A DNA stretch of 6,170 nucleotides. Origin: JAHJDO01 sp030671985 [NCBI: bacterium]. Lineage in GTDB: Bacteria > JAHJDO01. Where the stretch lies: the NCBI GenBank assembly GCA_030671985.1, contig DAOVHI010000087.1, positions 1-6,170 on the forward strand, read 5' to 3'. Position numbers and translations under genes: made by a program. This document shows, one piece after another, positions 1-6,044 of this stretch (positions are counted from its first letter, which is position 1; each line of letters opens with the position of its first letter). The notes beneath the pieces were generated by a model that did no database searches, was not told the DNA's origin, and saw only the letters and a program-made list of their open reading frames with translations.

Positions 1-207
1 GGGAGAGTTCTTTGCTGTACAAGTTTTATTAAGGAGTTTCAAACAGTTACTATTCGAGATGCTAAGTCTCAGAATTCTCATTTAGATCCTTCAAAAATAT
101 CCGGTTTGTGCGGTCGTTTAATGTGTTGTCTAAAATATGAATCAGATATGGTCAAAGGAAATACCGCCATGAAATTTGATAGTGAAAAAAACACGAACAT
201 AGTATAA
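1..207 (+). CDS. ricT: RicT (YaaT/PSP1 family) C-terminal fragment, 5' end outside window
   Basis: An open frame runs from base 1 to the TAA at 205-207 and encodes the last 68 residues of the protein. The fragment opens with GRVLCC and continues through an SKISGLCGRLMCCLKYE block (residues 31-47), the hallmark of the PSP1 C-terminal domain of B. subtilis RicT/YaaT. Five cysteines are visible (fragment residues 5, 6, 37, 42, 43). In B. subtilis, RicT forms a complex with RicA and RicF that carries iron-sulfur clusters and assists RNase Y-dependent mRNA maturation; that role is family knowledge, not visible here. Only about 21 residues follow the CCLKYE motif, fewer than I recall for the B. subtilis protein, so the tail looks short. 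The stop lies 34 bases before the deacetylase gene, so the two may be co-transcribed. The family call is firm; the exact role in this organism is inferred. Confidence 0.87.
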   Translation, partial: GRVLCCTSFIKEFQTVTIRDAKSQNSHLDPSKISGLCGRLMCCLKYESDMVKGNTAMKFDSEKNTNIV

Positions 208-241
208 AATATATAAAATAGAACATGGAGAGTATAGAATT

Positions 242-1003
242 ATGAAGGTTTTTGGAATTGGGATGCATCCCGATGATGTAGAGTTTATTATGGCAGGAAC
301 CCTTGCTTTACTCAAAAAAGGGAAACACAAAATAGTTATTGGAACTGTGGGTTCGGGAGATATGGGATCTGTTGAGTATGTTCCTGCAGATCTAAGCAGA
401 AAACGATATGCGGAAGCTGAGGCGTCAGCAAAGTTGCTTGGAGCGGAATACGTTACCTGCGGCATATCCTGTCTGCATGTTGTATTTGATAATCCGACAA
501 GATTCATGGTTACAGAAATGATACGAAAAATAGACCCTGATATTGTTATTACCATGTCTCCTCAGGATTACATGAAAGACCATGAGATAACTGCTGATTT
601 AGTGTGGGACGCGTGTTTCAACGCACCAATTCCTAATTATCACACAGGTTCTGCAAATCCGGCGAAGGCAACATCCAAAATTCCATATCTATACTATGGA
701 GATTCACTGGATTTAAAGGACAGATTTGGCAATCCTGTGCATCCTCAATTTTATGTAGATATTAAAGATGTAATGGAAATAAAAACAAGGATGTTAAAGA
801 AGCATGAGAGTCAACGATCATGGTTAAAAAGACAGCACGGTATGGATAAGTACACAGAGACTATGAAGGAGCTCTCAAGCAAAGGGGGAAATGAGATCGG
901 AGTAAAATATGCCGAAGGATTCAGACAGCATAAAGGACATCCATTCCCTCAGGATAATGTCTTGGAGAAATTGTTGAAGAATAAGGTATTATACAAAAAA
1001 TAA
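242..1003 (+). CDS. PIG-L/LmbE-family zinc-dependent N-deacetylase
   Basis: The 253-residue protein has the PIG-L/LmbE signature. An HPDD motif lies at residues 9-12 after the first beta strand (KVFGIGM); His9 and Asp12 should bind zinc and Asp11 should act as general base. The third zinc ligand is probably His114 in the KDHEITAD segment, which matches the usual HPDH element. A KHESQ motif at 187-191 and YAEGFRQ at 223-229 are further family landmarks. Such enzymes remove acetyl groups from N-acetylglucosamine-type substrates (MshB, BshB, diacetylchitobiose deacetylase, GPI-anchor PIG-L). No signal peptide is visible, so it is probably cytoplasmic. A GGAG ribosome-binding site at 227-230 lies 11 bases before the ATG and supports this start. 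The next gene, 12 bases on, encodes a NagB-fold protein, so an amino-sugar-derived substrate is likely, but the actual substrate cannot be read from the sequence. All catalytic residues appear intact. Confidence 0.88.
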   Translation: MKVFGIGMHPDDVEFIMAGTLALLKKGKHKIVIGTVGSGDMGSVEYVPADLSRKRYAEAEASAKLLGAEYVTCGISCLHVVFDNPTRFMVTEMIRKIDPDIVITMSPQDYMKDHEITADLVWDACFNAPIPNYHTGSANPAKATSKIPYLYYGDSLDLKDRFGNPVHPQFYVDIKDVMEIKTRMLKKHESQRSWLKRQHGMDKYTETMKELSSKGGNEIGVKYAEGFRQHKGHPFPQDNVLEKLLKNKVLYKK

Positions 1004-1015
1004 GGGGAAATAATT

Positions 1016-1966
1016 ATGGATTTAATGAGTACAATTAAAGGGTCTTTGCTGGAGAATTTCTTTCCGAAAGGGTGGGATATGGAGAAGCTGGATAAATGTT
1101 GTAATAATCCACCTGAAACAATCACTGACCGTCAGGATTGGTGGAACAAAGAATTTAAACCTGTTTCATGCGAAACATTAGGTGACTTTAATGCGATGAT
1201 GGGTCATGAAATAGCTGTAGAGATTAGAAAGGCAAGAGATGAAGGCAGGAAGATAGCGTTTATATTGCCTGTTGGTCCGATGGGAATGTATAAGTGGGCT
1301 GTTTACTTTCTAAAAGAATGGAATGTGGATTGCAAACATGTTTATGGGTTCAATATGGATGAATGGAGCGATAAAGACGGAAATACATTGCCTTCCGATA
1401 ATGTAGGAGCTTTTCAAAATGCAATGCAGCAAGCTTTTTATGGTCCGCTCGGAGATCTAACTGTCCCAAAAGACCAACGAAATTTTGCGCTCAAGAATGT
1501 TCTTCCAACATATTCAGAAAAGATAGAACGGCTCAAAAGTGATGGGGCAAAGCTTGTAGTTGTTTTTGGCATTGGACGAGTATTTCATATTGCTTTTTGG
1601 GAACCGCACTTTGCCGCAGAATTCTCTTCTGAAGAGGAATGGAATAAGCAGTGTTACAGATTGGGAGCAAAACTGCATCCTTTGACCGTAGAACAGAATG
1701 CGGTAACCAGTTTTAAGAGCCGCACAACTCTGGTTCCATGTTTTGCCAATACAATTGGACCGGGGCTATTTCTCAAAGCTGATAAAATAATCGGCGGATG
1801 TGACGGAACACTGGGAAGAGGAATGATGTGGCAGGGATTGTCTCTCTGGGTTACTTTAAGACATGGTCCAAGTATCTGGATCCCTTCCAGTTTTATGCCA
1901 ACTTTAGCCGGAAAGCTCTTTTTTCTTAAAGAACTTGCAGGCCCTCTTGTAGCAGAATGCAATTGA
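1016..1966 (+). CDS. Divergent glucosamine-6-phosphate deaminase (NagB)-like protein
   Basis: This 316-residue protein has the NagB/6-phosphogluconolactonase fold. Landmarks are [11 protein letters not shown] at 84-94 (the phosphate-loop region, E. coli LPTGGTPM), GFNMDEW at 111-117 (E. coli FNMDEY, with Asp115 matching catalytic Asp72) and [13 protein letters not shown] at 185-197 (E. coli GVGNDGHIAFNEP). His191 and Glu196 match catalytic His143 and Glu148. Asp141 is replaced by Val189 and the next Gly by Phe190, and the phosphate loop is two residues shorter. Near the C-terminus, [11 protein letters not shown] (283-293) resembles the final strand region of the family. About 50 extra N-terminal residues make it longer than E. 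coli NagB (266). An AAGGGGA ribosome-binding site at 1002-1008, overlapping the upstream stop, supports the ATG at 1016. It is probably translated together with the preceding deacetylase. The fold is clear; true glucosamine-6-phosphate deaminase activity is doubtful, and isomerase or lyase action on a related sugar is possible. Confidence 0.8.
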   Translation: MDLMSTIKGSLLENFFPKGWDMEKLDKCCNNPPETITDRQDWWNKEFKPVSCETLGDFNAMMGHEIAVEIRKARDEGRKIAFILPVGPMGMYKWAVYFLKEWNVDCKHVYGFNMDEWSDKDGNTLPSDNVGAFQNAMQQAFYGPLGDLTVPKDQRNFALKNVLPTYSEKIERLKSDGAKLVVVFGIGRVFHIAFWEPHFAAEFSSEEEWNKQCYRLGAKLHPLTVEQNAVTSFKSRTTLVPCFANTIGPGLFLKADKIIGGCDGTLGRGMMWQGLSLWVTLRHGPSIWIPSSFMPTLAGKLFFLKELAGPLVAECN

Positions 1967-1974
1967 TGAAACTT

Positions 1975-2060
1975 GCCGGAGTGGTGGAACTGGCAGACGC
2001 GCCGGACTCAAAATCCGGTGGAGCTTAAACTCCGTGAGGGTTCGACTCCCTCCTCCGGCA
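1975..2060 (+). tRNA. tRNA-Leu (anticodon CAA)
   Basis: The 86-base sequence folds as a class II tRNA. The acceptor stem pairs GCCGGAG (1975-1981) with CTCCGGC (2053-2059), followed by discriminator A at 2060. The anticodon stem CCGGA/TCCGG (2002-2006 with 2014-2018) encloses the loop CTCAAAA, placing anticodon CAA at 2009-2011 to read UUG. A long variable arm follows (GGAG, TTAAA loop, CTCC), typical of leucine tRNAs. The T arm is GAGGG-TTCGACT-CCCTC (2036-2052). The 3' CCA is not encoded (CTA follows the discriminator), so it must be added by nucleotidyltransferase. The tRNA sits 8 bases after the NagB-like stop and 28 bases before the RNase E/G start, with no terminator between, so it is probably cut from a longer transcript. 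Confidence 0.96.
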
Positions 2061-2088
2061 CTAAACGAACAATTTTAGGACAAATATA

Positions 2089-3588
2089 ATGAAAAAGAAA
2101 TTATTCATAAGCGTAGACGCCTATGAGGTAAGAACAGTATTATTGGAAGAAGGTGTGTTAGCTGAATTTGCTGTTGAACGGATGGGAGAAAGACGCATTG
2201 CGGGTAATATTTACAAAGGCATAGTGAAAGCGGTATTGCCGGGCATACAATCTGCATTTGTAGATATAGGGTTGGAGAAAAACGGATTTTTACACGTTAA
2301 AGATATAGCAACTTCTTCAACAGTGCCGGAGGACGTAGAAGAGTACGGGGGAAATGGTGAAACAATTTCGAAAAGGTCTCACAAAAAAGAGTCTATAACA
2401 GATATACTAGCTAATGGTCAGGAAATACTTGTTCAAGTAATAAAGGAACAATTAGGAACAAAGGGCGTAAAACTATCATCTTTTATTTCCATCCCCGGTA
2501 GATTCTTGGTTTTGATGCCAACAGTTGATCATATAGGGGTATCCAGAAAAATAGATAATCAAAATGAAAGATATCGCTTAAAGGAGATAGTAAAAAAAAT
2601 TAAGCCTGATAATATGGGGCTTATTATTAGAACGGGAGGCGCTGGAAAGACAGAAAAAGAATTCAATGATGAAATTAATTATTTGGTAAGACTTTGGAAC
2701 AAAATTCAAAAAAGAGCAAAAATATCTGATGCCCTGACTGTAGTTTATCAGGAGTACAATTTAATTCACAGACTTGTGAGAGATTTATTGCATCCCGATA
2801 TTCAGATGGTGCTAATAGATTCAAAGGATGAGTATAAGAAGTTGAGACAGTTCGTTGGCGGTGTACTGCCTGAAATGAAATCTCGGATAAAATTATATAA
2901 TAAAAAACAAAAGTTATTTGATAAATATAATTTAGAAAAAGAGATAGATAAAGTGTTGCGGAGTAGAGTGAGATTAAAAAGCGGTGGTTGGATATTAATT
3001 GAACAAACAGAGGCTCTTGTTTCTATAGACGTAAATACGGGAAAATATGTAGGAAAAACCTCTCTGGACGATACCATTTTAAAAACTAATCTTGAAGCCG
3101 CTATAGAAATAGCTCGTCATCTCCGTCTCAAGGATATGGGTGGAATTATAATAATTGCTTTTATTGATATGAAGTATGAAAAGCATAAACATGAATTATT
3201 GCAAGTCTTTAAAAATGCCCTAAAAAAGGACAGGGCCAAGACTACAATGGCTCGATTGAGCAAATTTGGTCTTTTAGAAATGACCAGACAAAGAGTTAAA
3301 CAAAGTATCTCGGATTACCTATTCCAAGTTTGTCCTTATTGTAAGGGAAATGGAAATATAAAATCATTGGCAACTACATGTATTGAATTGCAAAGAAAAG
3401 CAGAACAATTATGCGCAACAAGATCAATGAAGACTATTTGGGTAAAAATTCATCCATCTATATCTTCTTACCTCATTAAACATTATAAGAGAACAATGAC
3501 AGGATTGGAATTAACATACAACAAGAAAATCATTTTAGAATCAGATATAAATATGAATGTGGAAGTTTCGGAAATAAAATGTTTGTAA
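2089..3588 (+). CDS. rng: Ribonuclease E/G family protein (RNase G-like), catalytic Asp346 equivalent replaced by Ala
   Basis: The 499-residue length fits RNase G (about 490). Domains in order: an S1/RNase H-like N-terminal part with GNIYKGIVKAVLPG at 39-52 and QSAFVDIGLEKNGFLHV at 54-70; a KGVKLSSFISIPGRFLVLMP stretch at 125-144; RTGG at 181-184, the 5'-monophosphate sensor region; and a DNase I-like catalytic domain with VSIDVNTGK at 311-319. Asp314 and Asn316 match RNase E Asp303 and Asn305. TNLEAAIEIARHLRLKDMGG (333-352) follows. CPYCKGNG at 415-422 is the Zn-link. The family endonuclease cuts single-stranded AU-rich RNA and matures rRNA, tRNA and mRNA. In the segment IIIIAFIDM (353-361) the expected D-F-I-D is A-F-I-D: Ala357, codon GCT at 3157-3159, replaces the second metal ligand (RNase E Asp346). 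The reading frame is otherwise intact. An AGGA at 2077-2080 supports the ATG. Activity is uncertain unless this base is an error. Confidence 0.93.
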   Translation: MKKKLFISVDAYEVRTVLLEEGVLAEFAVERMGERRIAGNIYKGIVKAVLPGIQSAFVDIGLEKNGFLHVKDIATSSTVPEDVEEYGGNGETISKRSHKKESITDILANGQEILVQVIKEQLGTKGVKLSSFISIPGRFLVLMPTVDHIGVSRKIDNQNERYRLKEIVKKIKPDNMGLIIRTGGAGKTEKEFNDEINYLVRLWNKIQKRAKISDALTVVYQEYNLIHRLVRDLLHPDIQMVLIDSKDEYKKLRQFVGGVLPEMKSRIKLYNKKQKLFDKYNLEKEIDKVLRSRVRLKSGGWILIEQTEALVSIDVNTGKYVGKTSLDDTILKTNLEAAIEIARHLRLKDMGGIIIIAFIDMKYEKHKHELLQVFKNALKKDRAKTTMARLSKFGLLEMTRQRVKQSISDYLFQVCPYCKGNGNIKSLATTCIELQRKAEQLCATRSMKTIWVKIHPSISSYLIKHYKRTMTGLELTYNKKIILESDINMNVEVSEIKCL

Positions 3589-3614
3589 CACTATGGTGCG
3601 GACGATATTTGAGT

Positions 3615-3643
3615 TTGACAATCATTTATGTGTATGGTAGTCT
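3615..3643 (+). promoter_or_regulatory. Possible sigma-70-type promoter for rplU
   Basis: A perfect TTGACA hexamer at 3615-3620 is followed after 17 bases by TAGTCT (3638-3643), which keeps the three most conserved -10 positions (T, A and final T) but matches only 3 of 6. It lies in the 83-base gap between rng and rplU, the only gap in the + strand cluster between 207 and 4921 that is wide enough for a promoter and not filled by a tRNA. Transcription would begin around 3650, leaving a leader of about 20 bases. The spacing and location favour it and the weak -10 counts against it. I saw no convincing L21-leader hairpin. Confidence 0.32.
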
Positions 3644-3671
3644 TCGCTAACAAATTGAAAGGGGATATAAA

Positions 3672-3992
3672 GTGCAAGCGGTTATTGTTGCGGGAGATAA
3701 GCAGTTCAAGGTTAAAGAGGGAGATGTTATAAAAATAGATAAGGTTGAAAAGGATGTTGGCGATAAGATTAATTTTGACCCTATTCTTGTTTCTGATAAT
3801 GAAACTGTGACCATGGATAAAGGTCATATGGAGAATGCCAAGATTTCAGGAGAAGTTATCCTGCATGGCAAGGGAAAAAAAATCATAGTGTTTAAAAAGA
3901 AAAGACGCAAGGGCTACAGCCGTAAGATGGGACATAGACAGTTTTTTACAGAAGTTAAGATTGGAAAAATATCGCTTGGAAAGACGGGGTAA
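3672..3992 (+). CDS. rplU: Large ribosomal subunit protein bL21
   Basis: The 106-residue product matches L21 along its full length (E. coli 103). The N-terminus QAVIVAGDKQFKVKEGDVI (2-20) corresponds to the usual YAVI..GGKQ..V..GD.. pattern. The basic C-terminal half carries KKIIVFKKKRRKGYSRKMGH (69-88), then RQFFTEVKI (89-97), the signature 23S rRNA-binding segment. L21 binds 23S rRNA in the large subunit and depends on L20 for assembly in E. coli. The start is GTG at 3672, chosen because it aligns with the family N-terminus and has a purine-rich GAAAGGGG (3657-3664) at good spacing. The usual partner rpmA (L27) does not follow; a membrane protein gene starts 5 bases after the stop. rng next to rplU is a common bacterial arrangement. 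Confidence 0.96.
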   Translation: MQAVIVAGDKQFKVKEGDVIKIDKVEKDVGDKINFDPILVSDNETVTMDKGHMENAKISGEVILHGKGKKIIVFKKKRRKGYSRKMGHRQFFTEVKIGKISLGKTG

Positions 3993-3997
3993 AAAGA

Positions 3998-4630
3998 ATG
4001 CGTGATAGAAAATTAGAAGCAGATATTATTGCCCTTAAGGAGTTTATTCAGATGTGGATCACATTTGGAGACTTTCTGAAACAAGGCGAAGAAAAATCAA
4101 CTTCTATAGGCGCAGAAAAAAAACAGGGATGTATGGAGTCCAAGAGTCATCTCGCCCGTAAGTATGAGTCAATAAGCGGTGTGCTTGAAAAACAATACAG
4201 TCCTGATAACAAAATATCAAGTATTCTTAGCCAATCTGTTTCGTTGAGTAATCTAGCTGCCTCAGATATGCAATCCAGAAAACTGGAAAACGACTGGCAT
4301 GTTTCCTATATATTTCTAAATAAACGATTAGGAGGACTTGAAGGCAAAAGGGATGATCTTGCAAAGATAAGTATGCTGACGACTGTAATTATCCCAAAAA
4401 TCAAAAGAAGCTTAATTAAGTTTTTCATTGTTGTAATACTAGCAGCTATTTTGACAGCAGGAGCTTATATTGGATATAGAGTGCTTTTTGTGAAAACGGT
4501 TGTTGTTGAACCTGACGAAAGAACAAATGTTCAAGGACAAGCAGAAGATAGCGTTGTTGAGGATGCGTCTATTATTGCCAATGTTAGAAATGCATTAGAT
4601 CGAATAGCGGACAAGATAAAGAAAAATTAG
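3998..4630 (+). CDS. Unrecognised single-pass membrane protein
   Basis: I do not recognise this 210-residue protein. The N-terminal ~138 residues are hydrophilic, rich in Lys, Glu and Ser, probably mainly helical, with one Cys (45) and no catalytic motif I can identify. A basic stretch PKIKRSLIK (133-141) leads into one hydrophobic segment, about 142-160 (FFIVVILAAILTAGAYIGY), followed by a 50-residue acidic then amphipathic tail ending in ALDRIADKIKKN. Positive residues before the segment suggest the N-terminal part is cytoplasmic and the tail extracytoplasmic. The gene starts 5 bases after rplU with a G-rich ribosome-binding site (ACGGGG, 3984-3989) inside the rplU end, and its stop is 15 bases before the IHF/HU gene. 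It is therefore almost surely co-transcribed with both and is a real gene. Function is unknown; a scaffold or anchoring role is only a guess. Confidence 0.72.
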   Translation: MRDRKLEADIIALKEFIQMWITFGDFLKQGEEKSTSIGAEKKQGCMESKSHLARKYESISGVLEKQYSPDNKISSILSQSVSLSNLAASDMQSRKLENDWHVSYIFLNKRLGGLEGKRDDLAKISMLTTVIIPKIKRSLIKFFIVVILAAILTAGAYIGYRVLFVKTVVVEPDERTNVQGQAEDSVVEDASIIANVRNALDRIADKIKKN

Positions 4631-4645
4631 TAGAGGGATTCGGGA

Positions 4646-4921
4646 ATGACAAAGAGAGATATTGTAATAAAGATTTCGGAAGAATTGGGAGTAACTCAGG
4701 TAATCGTGGCAAAAATAGTTGATAAACTGTTGCATCATGTGTGTGATAGTGTGCTCAGAGGAGAAAAAGTTGAATTGCGCAACTTTGGTGTTTTTAAGCA
4801 AAAGTCAAGAAAAGCCAGATTGGGACGCAATCCAAAGACTGGCAAAGAAGTTCCCATCCCTGCAAGAAAAGTTGCTTGCTTCAAGCCGGGGAAAATAATG
4901 CAAGAAAGGATGCCTGGTTAG
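4646..4921 (+). CDS. IHF/HU-family nucleoid DNA-binding protein
   Basis: The 91-residue length and sequence are typical of the HU/IHF family. The N-terminal helical dimerisation part (TKRDIVIKISEELGVTQ, 2-18) is followed by the beta-saddle VELRNFGVFKQK (42-53). The DNA-contacting arm GRNPKTGKEVPIPA (60-73) contains Arg61-Asn62-Pro63, whose proline intercalates into the DNA minor groove to bend it, and the protein ends with ARKVACFKPGKIM (73-85). The ELRNFGVF and GRNP..G..V.IPAR pattern looks more IHF-like than HU-like, but the subtype cannot be settled by eye. It probably acts as a dimer in nucleoid packaging, recombination and regulation. AGAGGG at 4632-4637 is the ribosome-binding site. It is the last gene before a strong terminator and probably ends the rplU transcript. 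Confidence 0.93.
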   Translation: MTKRDIVIKISEELGVTQVIVAKIVDKLLHHVCDSVLRGEKVELRNFGVFKQKSRKARLGRNPKTGKEVPIPARKVACFKPGKIMQERMPG

Positions 4922-4941
4922 AGGCAAATATGTTATTAATG

Positions 4942-4981
4942 AACAAGACTCGGCGTGTTACTCTCCGGGTCTTGTTTTTTT
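4942..4981 (+). terminator. Intrinsic (rho-independent) terminator after the IHF/HU gene
   Basis: AACAAGACTCGG (4942-4953) pairs with CCGGGTCTTGTT (4965-4976) over 12 bp, all Watson-Crick except one G-T wobble, around an 11-base loop. A run of seven T (4975-4981) overlaps the end of the stem. The form is classic for the + strand. It lies 20 bases after the IHF/HU stop and only 10 bases before the purM start codon, so it either ends the upstream operon or acts as an attenuator in the purM leader. Confidence 0.9.
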
Positions 4982-4991
4982 GCGGTGAAAG

Positions 4992-6017
4992 ATGAAAAAA
5001 TTAACATACAAAAAAGCCGGTGTAGATATAAAAAAAGGGGATAAATTTGTAGACATAATAAAACCCCTTGCAAAATCCACCTTTGATAAAGGGGTGCTTA
5101 GCGGTTTAGGTAGTTTTGCCGGCTTTTATGAGCCTGATATAGCTAAGTACAGTAAACCTGTTCTTGTTGGCGCAACCGATGGTGTCGGTACAAAACTTGA
5201 AATAGCCTGCAAATGCAAAACATACAACACTGTCGGAATAGACCTGGTGGCAATGTGTGTGAATGATCTTGTTGTGCAGGGTGCAAAGCCTTTGTTTTTT
5301 CTGGATTATCTAGCTACAGGCGGTCTTAATGTTAAAAGCGCGGCAAGTGTTGTAGAAGGAATTGTTAATGGATGCAGAGAAGCGGAGTGCGCTTTGATTG
5401 GCGGAGAAACGGCAGAAATGCCAGGATTCTATAAACCGGGCGAATATGAACTTGCAGGATTTACTGTAGGAATTGTTGATAAAAACAAAATAATAACCGG
5501 AGCAAATATCACTTCAGGCGATATCATAATAGGACTTCAATCCTCAGGACTGCACAGCAATGGATTTTCTCTAGTAAGAAAGGTGTTTAATATTGATAAA
5601 ATTAGTTTGCAATTAAAGAAAGAGCTTTTAACTCCTACCAGAATTTATGTCAAGGCAGTTATGAAACTTTTAGGTAAATGTGAGATAAAAGGCATGGCGC
5701 ATATAACCGGCGGAGGCATCGAAGGAAATCTTGCAAGGGTTCTGCCAAAAGATTGTCAGGCTCATATAAATACAAAAACATGGAAAACACCGCATATATT
5801 TGAACAAATTCAGAAGGAAGGCAATATCGAAGCAAAGGAAATGTTCAAAGTGTTTAATATGGGAATTGGGATGATACTTGTGGTTTCCAGCAAAGATGTT
5901 GACAAAGCAATGTCTTCTCTTTCTGAGGCAGGAGAAAAAGCCCACTTGCTTGGAGAAATTTCTAAAGGCAAGTGCAGAGTGAAACTGGTCACAACTGCGA
6001 TAGATTTCAGCTCCTGA
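4992..6017 (+). CDS. purM: Phosphoribosylformylglycinamidine cyclo-ligase (AIR synthetase)
   Basis: PurM uses ATP to close formylglycinamidine ribonucleotide to 5-aminoimidazole ribonucleotide, the fifth step of purine synthesis, in the cytoplasm. The 341-residue length matches the family (E. coli 345). Motifs in order: TYKKAGVDIKKGD (5-17), ATDGVGTKLE (61-70), GIDLVAMCVNDLVVQGAKP (82-100), IGGETAEMPGFY (136-147), SSGLHSNGFSLVRKV (184-198), HITGGGIEGNLARVLP (238-252, 'LP' at the end) and FNMGIGM (288-294). The nucleotide-binding and catalytic segments appear intact, with the ATP-grasp-unrelated PurM/PurL fold. The ATG at 4992 fits the family N-terminus; a weak GGTGAAAG precedes it. No other pur gene is in the window. 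Because a terminator sits just upstream, expression needs readthrough or a promoter inside or near the IHF/HU gene. The 3' end converges on the transporter gene. Confidence 0.97.
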   Translation: MKKLTYKKAGVDIKKGDKFVDIIKPLAKSTFDKGVLSGLGSFAGFYEPDIAKYSKPVLVGATDGVGTKLEIACKCKTYNTVGIDLVAMCVNDLVVQGAKPLFFLDYLATGGLNVKSAASVVEGIVNGCREAECALIGGETAEMPGFYKPGEYELAGFTVGIVDKNKIITGANITSGDIIIGLQSSGLHSNGFSLVRKVFNIDKISLQLKKELLTPTRIYVKAVMKLLGKCEIKGMAHITGGGIEGNLARVLPKDCQAHINTKTWKTPHIFEQIQKEGNIEAKEMFKVFNMGIGMILVVSSKDVDKAMSSLSEAGEKAHLLGEISKGKCRVKLVTTAIDFSS

Positions 6018-6044
6018 AAGAGTGCTTTAATAAAGCAAACACTA

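Noticed and set aside
203-219. Two TATAAAAT-like boxes in tandem before the deacetylase gene, as a possible promoter
   Set aside because: They fit a -10 element but no reasonable -35 lies at 16-18 bases upstream, and such boxes arise readily in AT-rich sequence.
142-555. A 137-residue open frame on the - strand
   Set aside because: It lies opposite the clear RicT end and deacetylase start, has no recognisable motif and would need two well-supported + strand genes to be wrong.
1654-1962. A 102-residue - strand open frame opposite the NagB-like gene
   Set aside because: It is a shadow of the NagB-like reading frame with no family signature and no ribosome-binding site of note.
1935-1963. TTGCAG-17-TGCAAT just before the tRNA as a possible tRNA promoter
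   Set aside because: Both hexamers are weak (3 and 4 matches of 6) and lie within the NagB-like coding sequence, so chance is likely.
2802-3077. A 91-residue - strand open frame inside the RNase gene
   Set aside because: It lies wholly within conserved RNase E/G coding sequence and shows no motif of its own.
3589-3671. An L21-type leader RNA structure in the rng-rplU gap
   Set aside because: I could find no stable long pairing in the 83 bases; a covariance-model search would be needed to claim it.
3591-3827. A 78-residue - strand open frame covering the rng-rplU gap
   Set aside because: Half of it lies opposite the conserved L21 N-terminus and its composition is that of random AT-rich sequence.
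5670-5992. Two - strand open frames (5670-5945 and 5810-5992) opposite the purM 3' half
   Set aside because: Both are shadows of conserved PurM coding sequence without any motif.
6024-6036. Small hairpin GCTTT-AAT-AAAGC between the convergent purM and transporter genes as a bidirectional terminator
   Set aside because: Only five base pairs, a three-base loop, AT-rich and no T-run on either strand; not enough to call a terminator.
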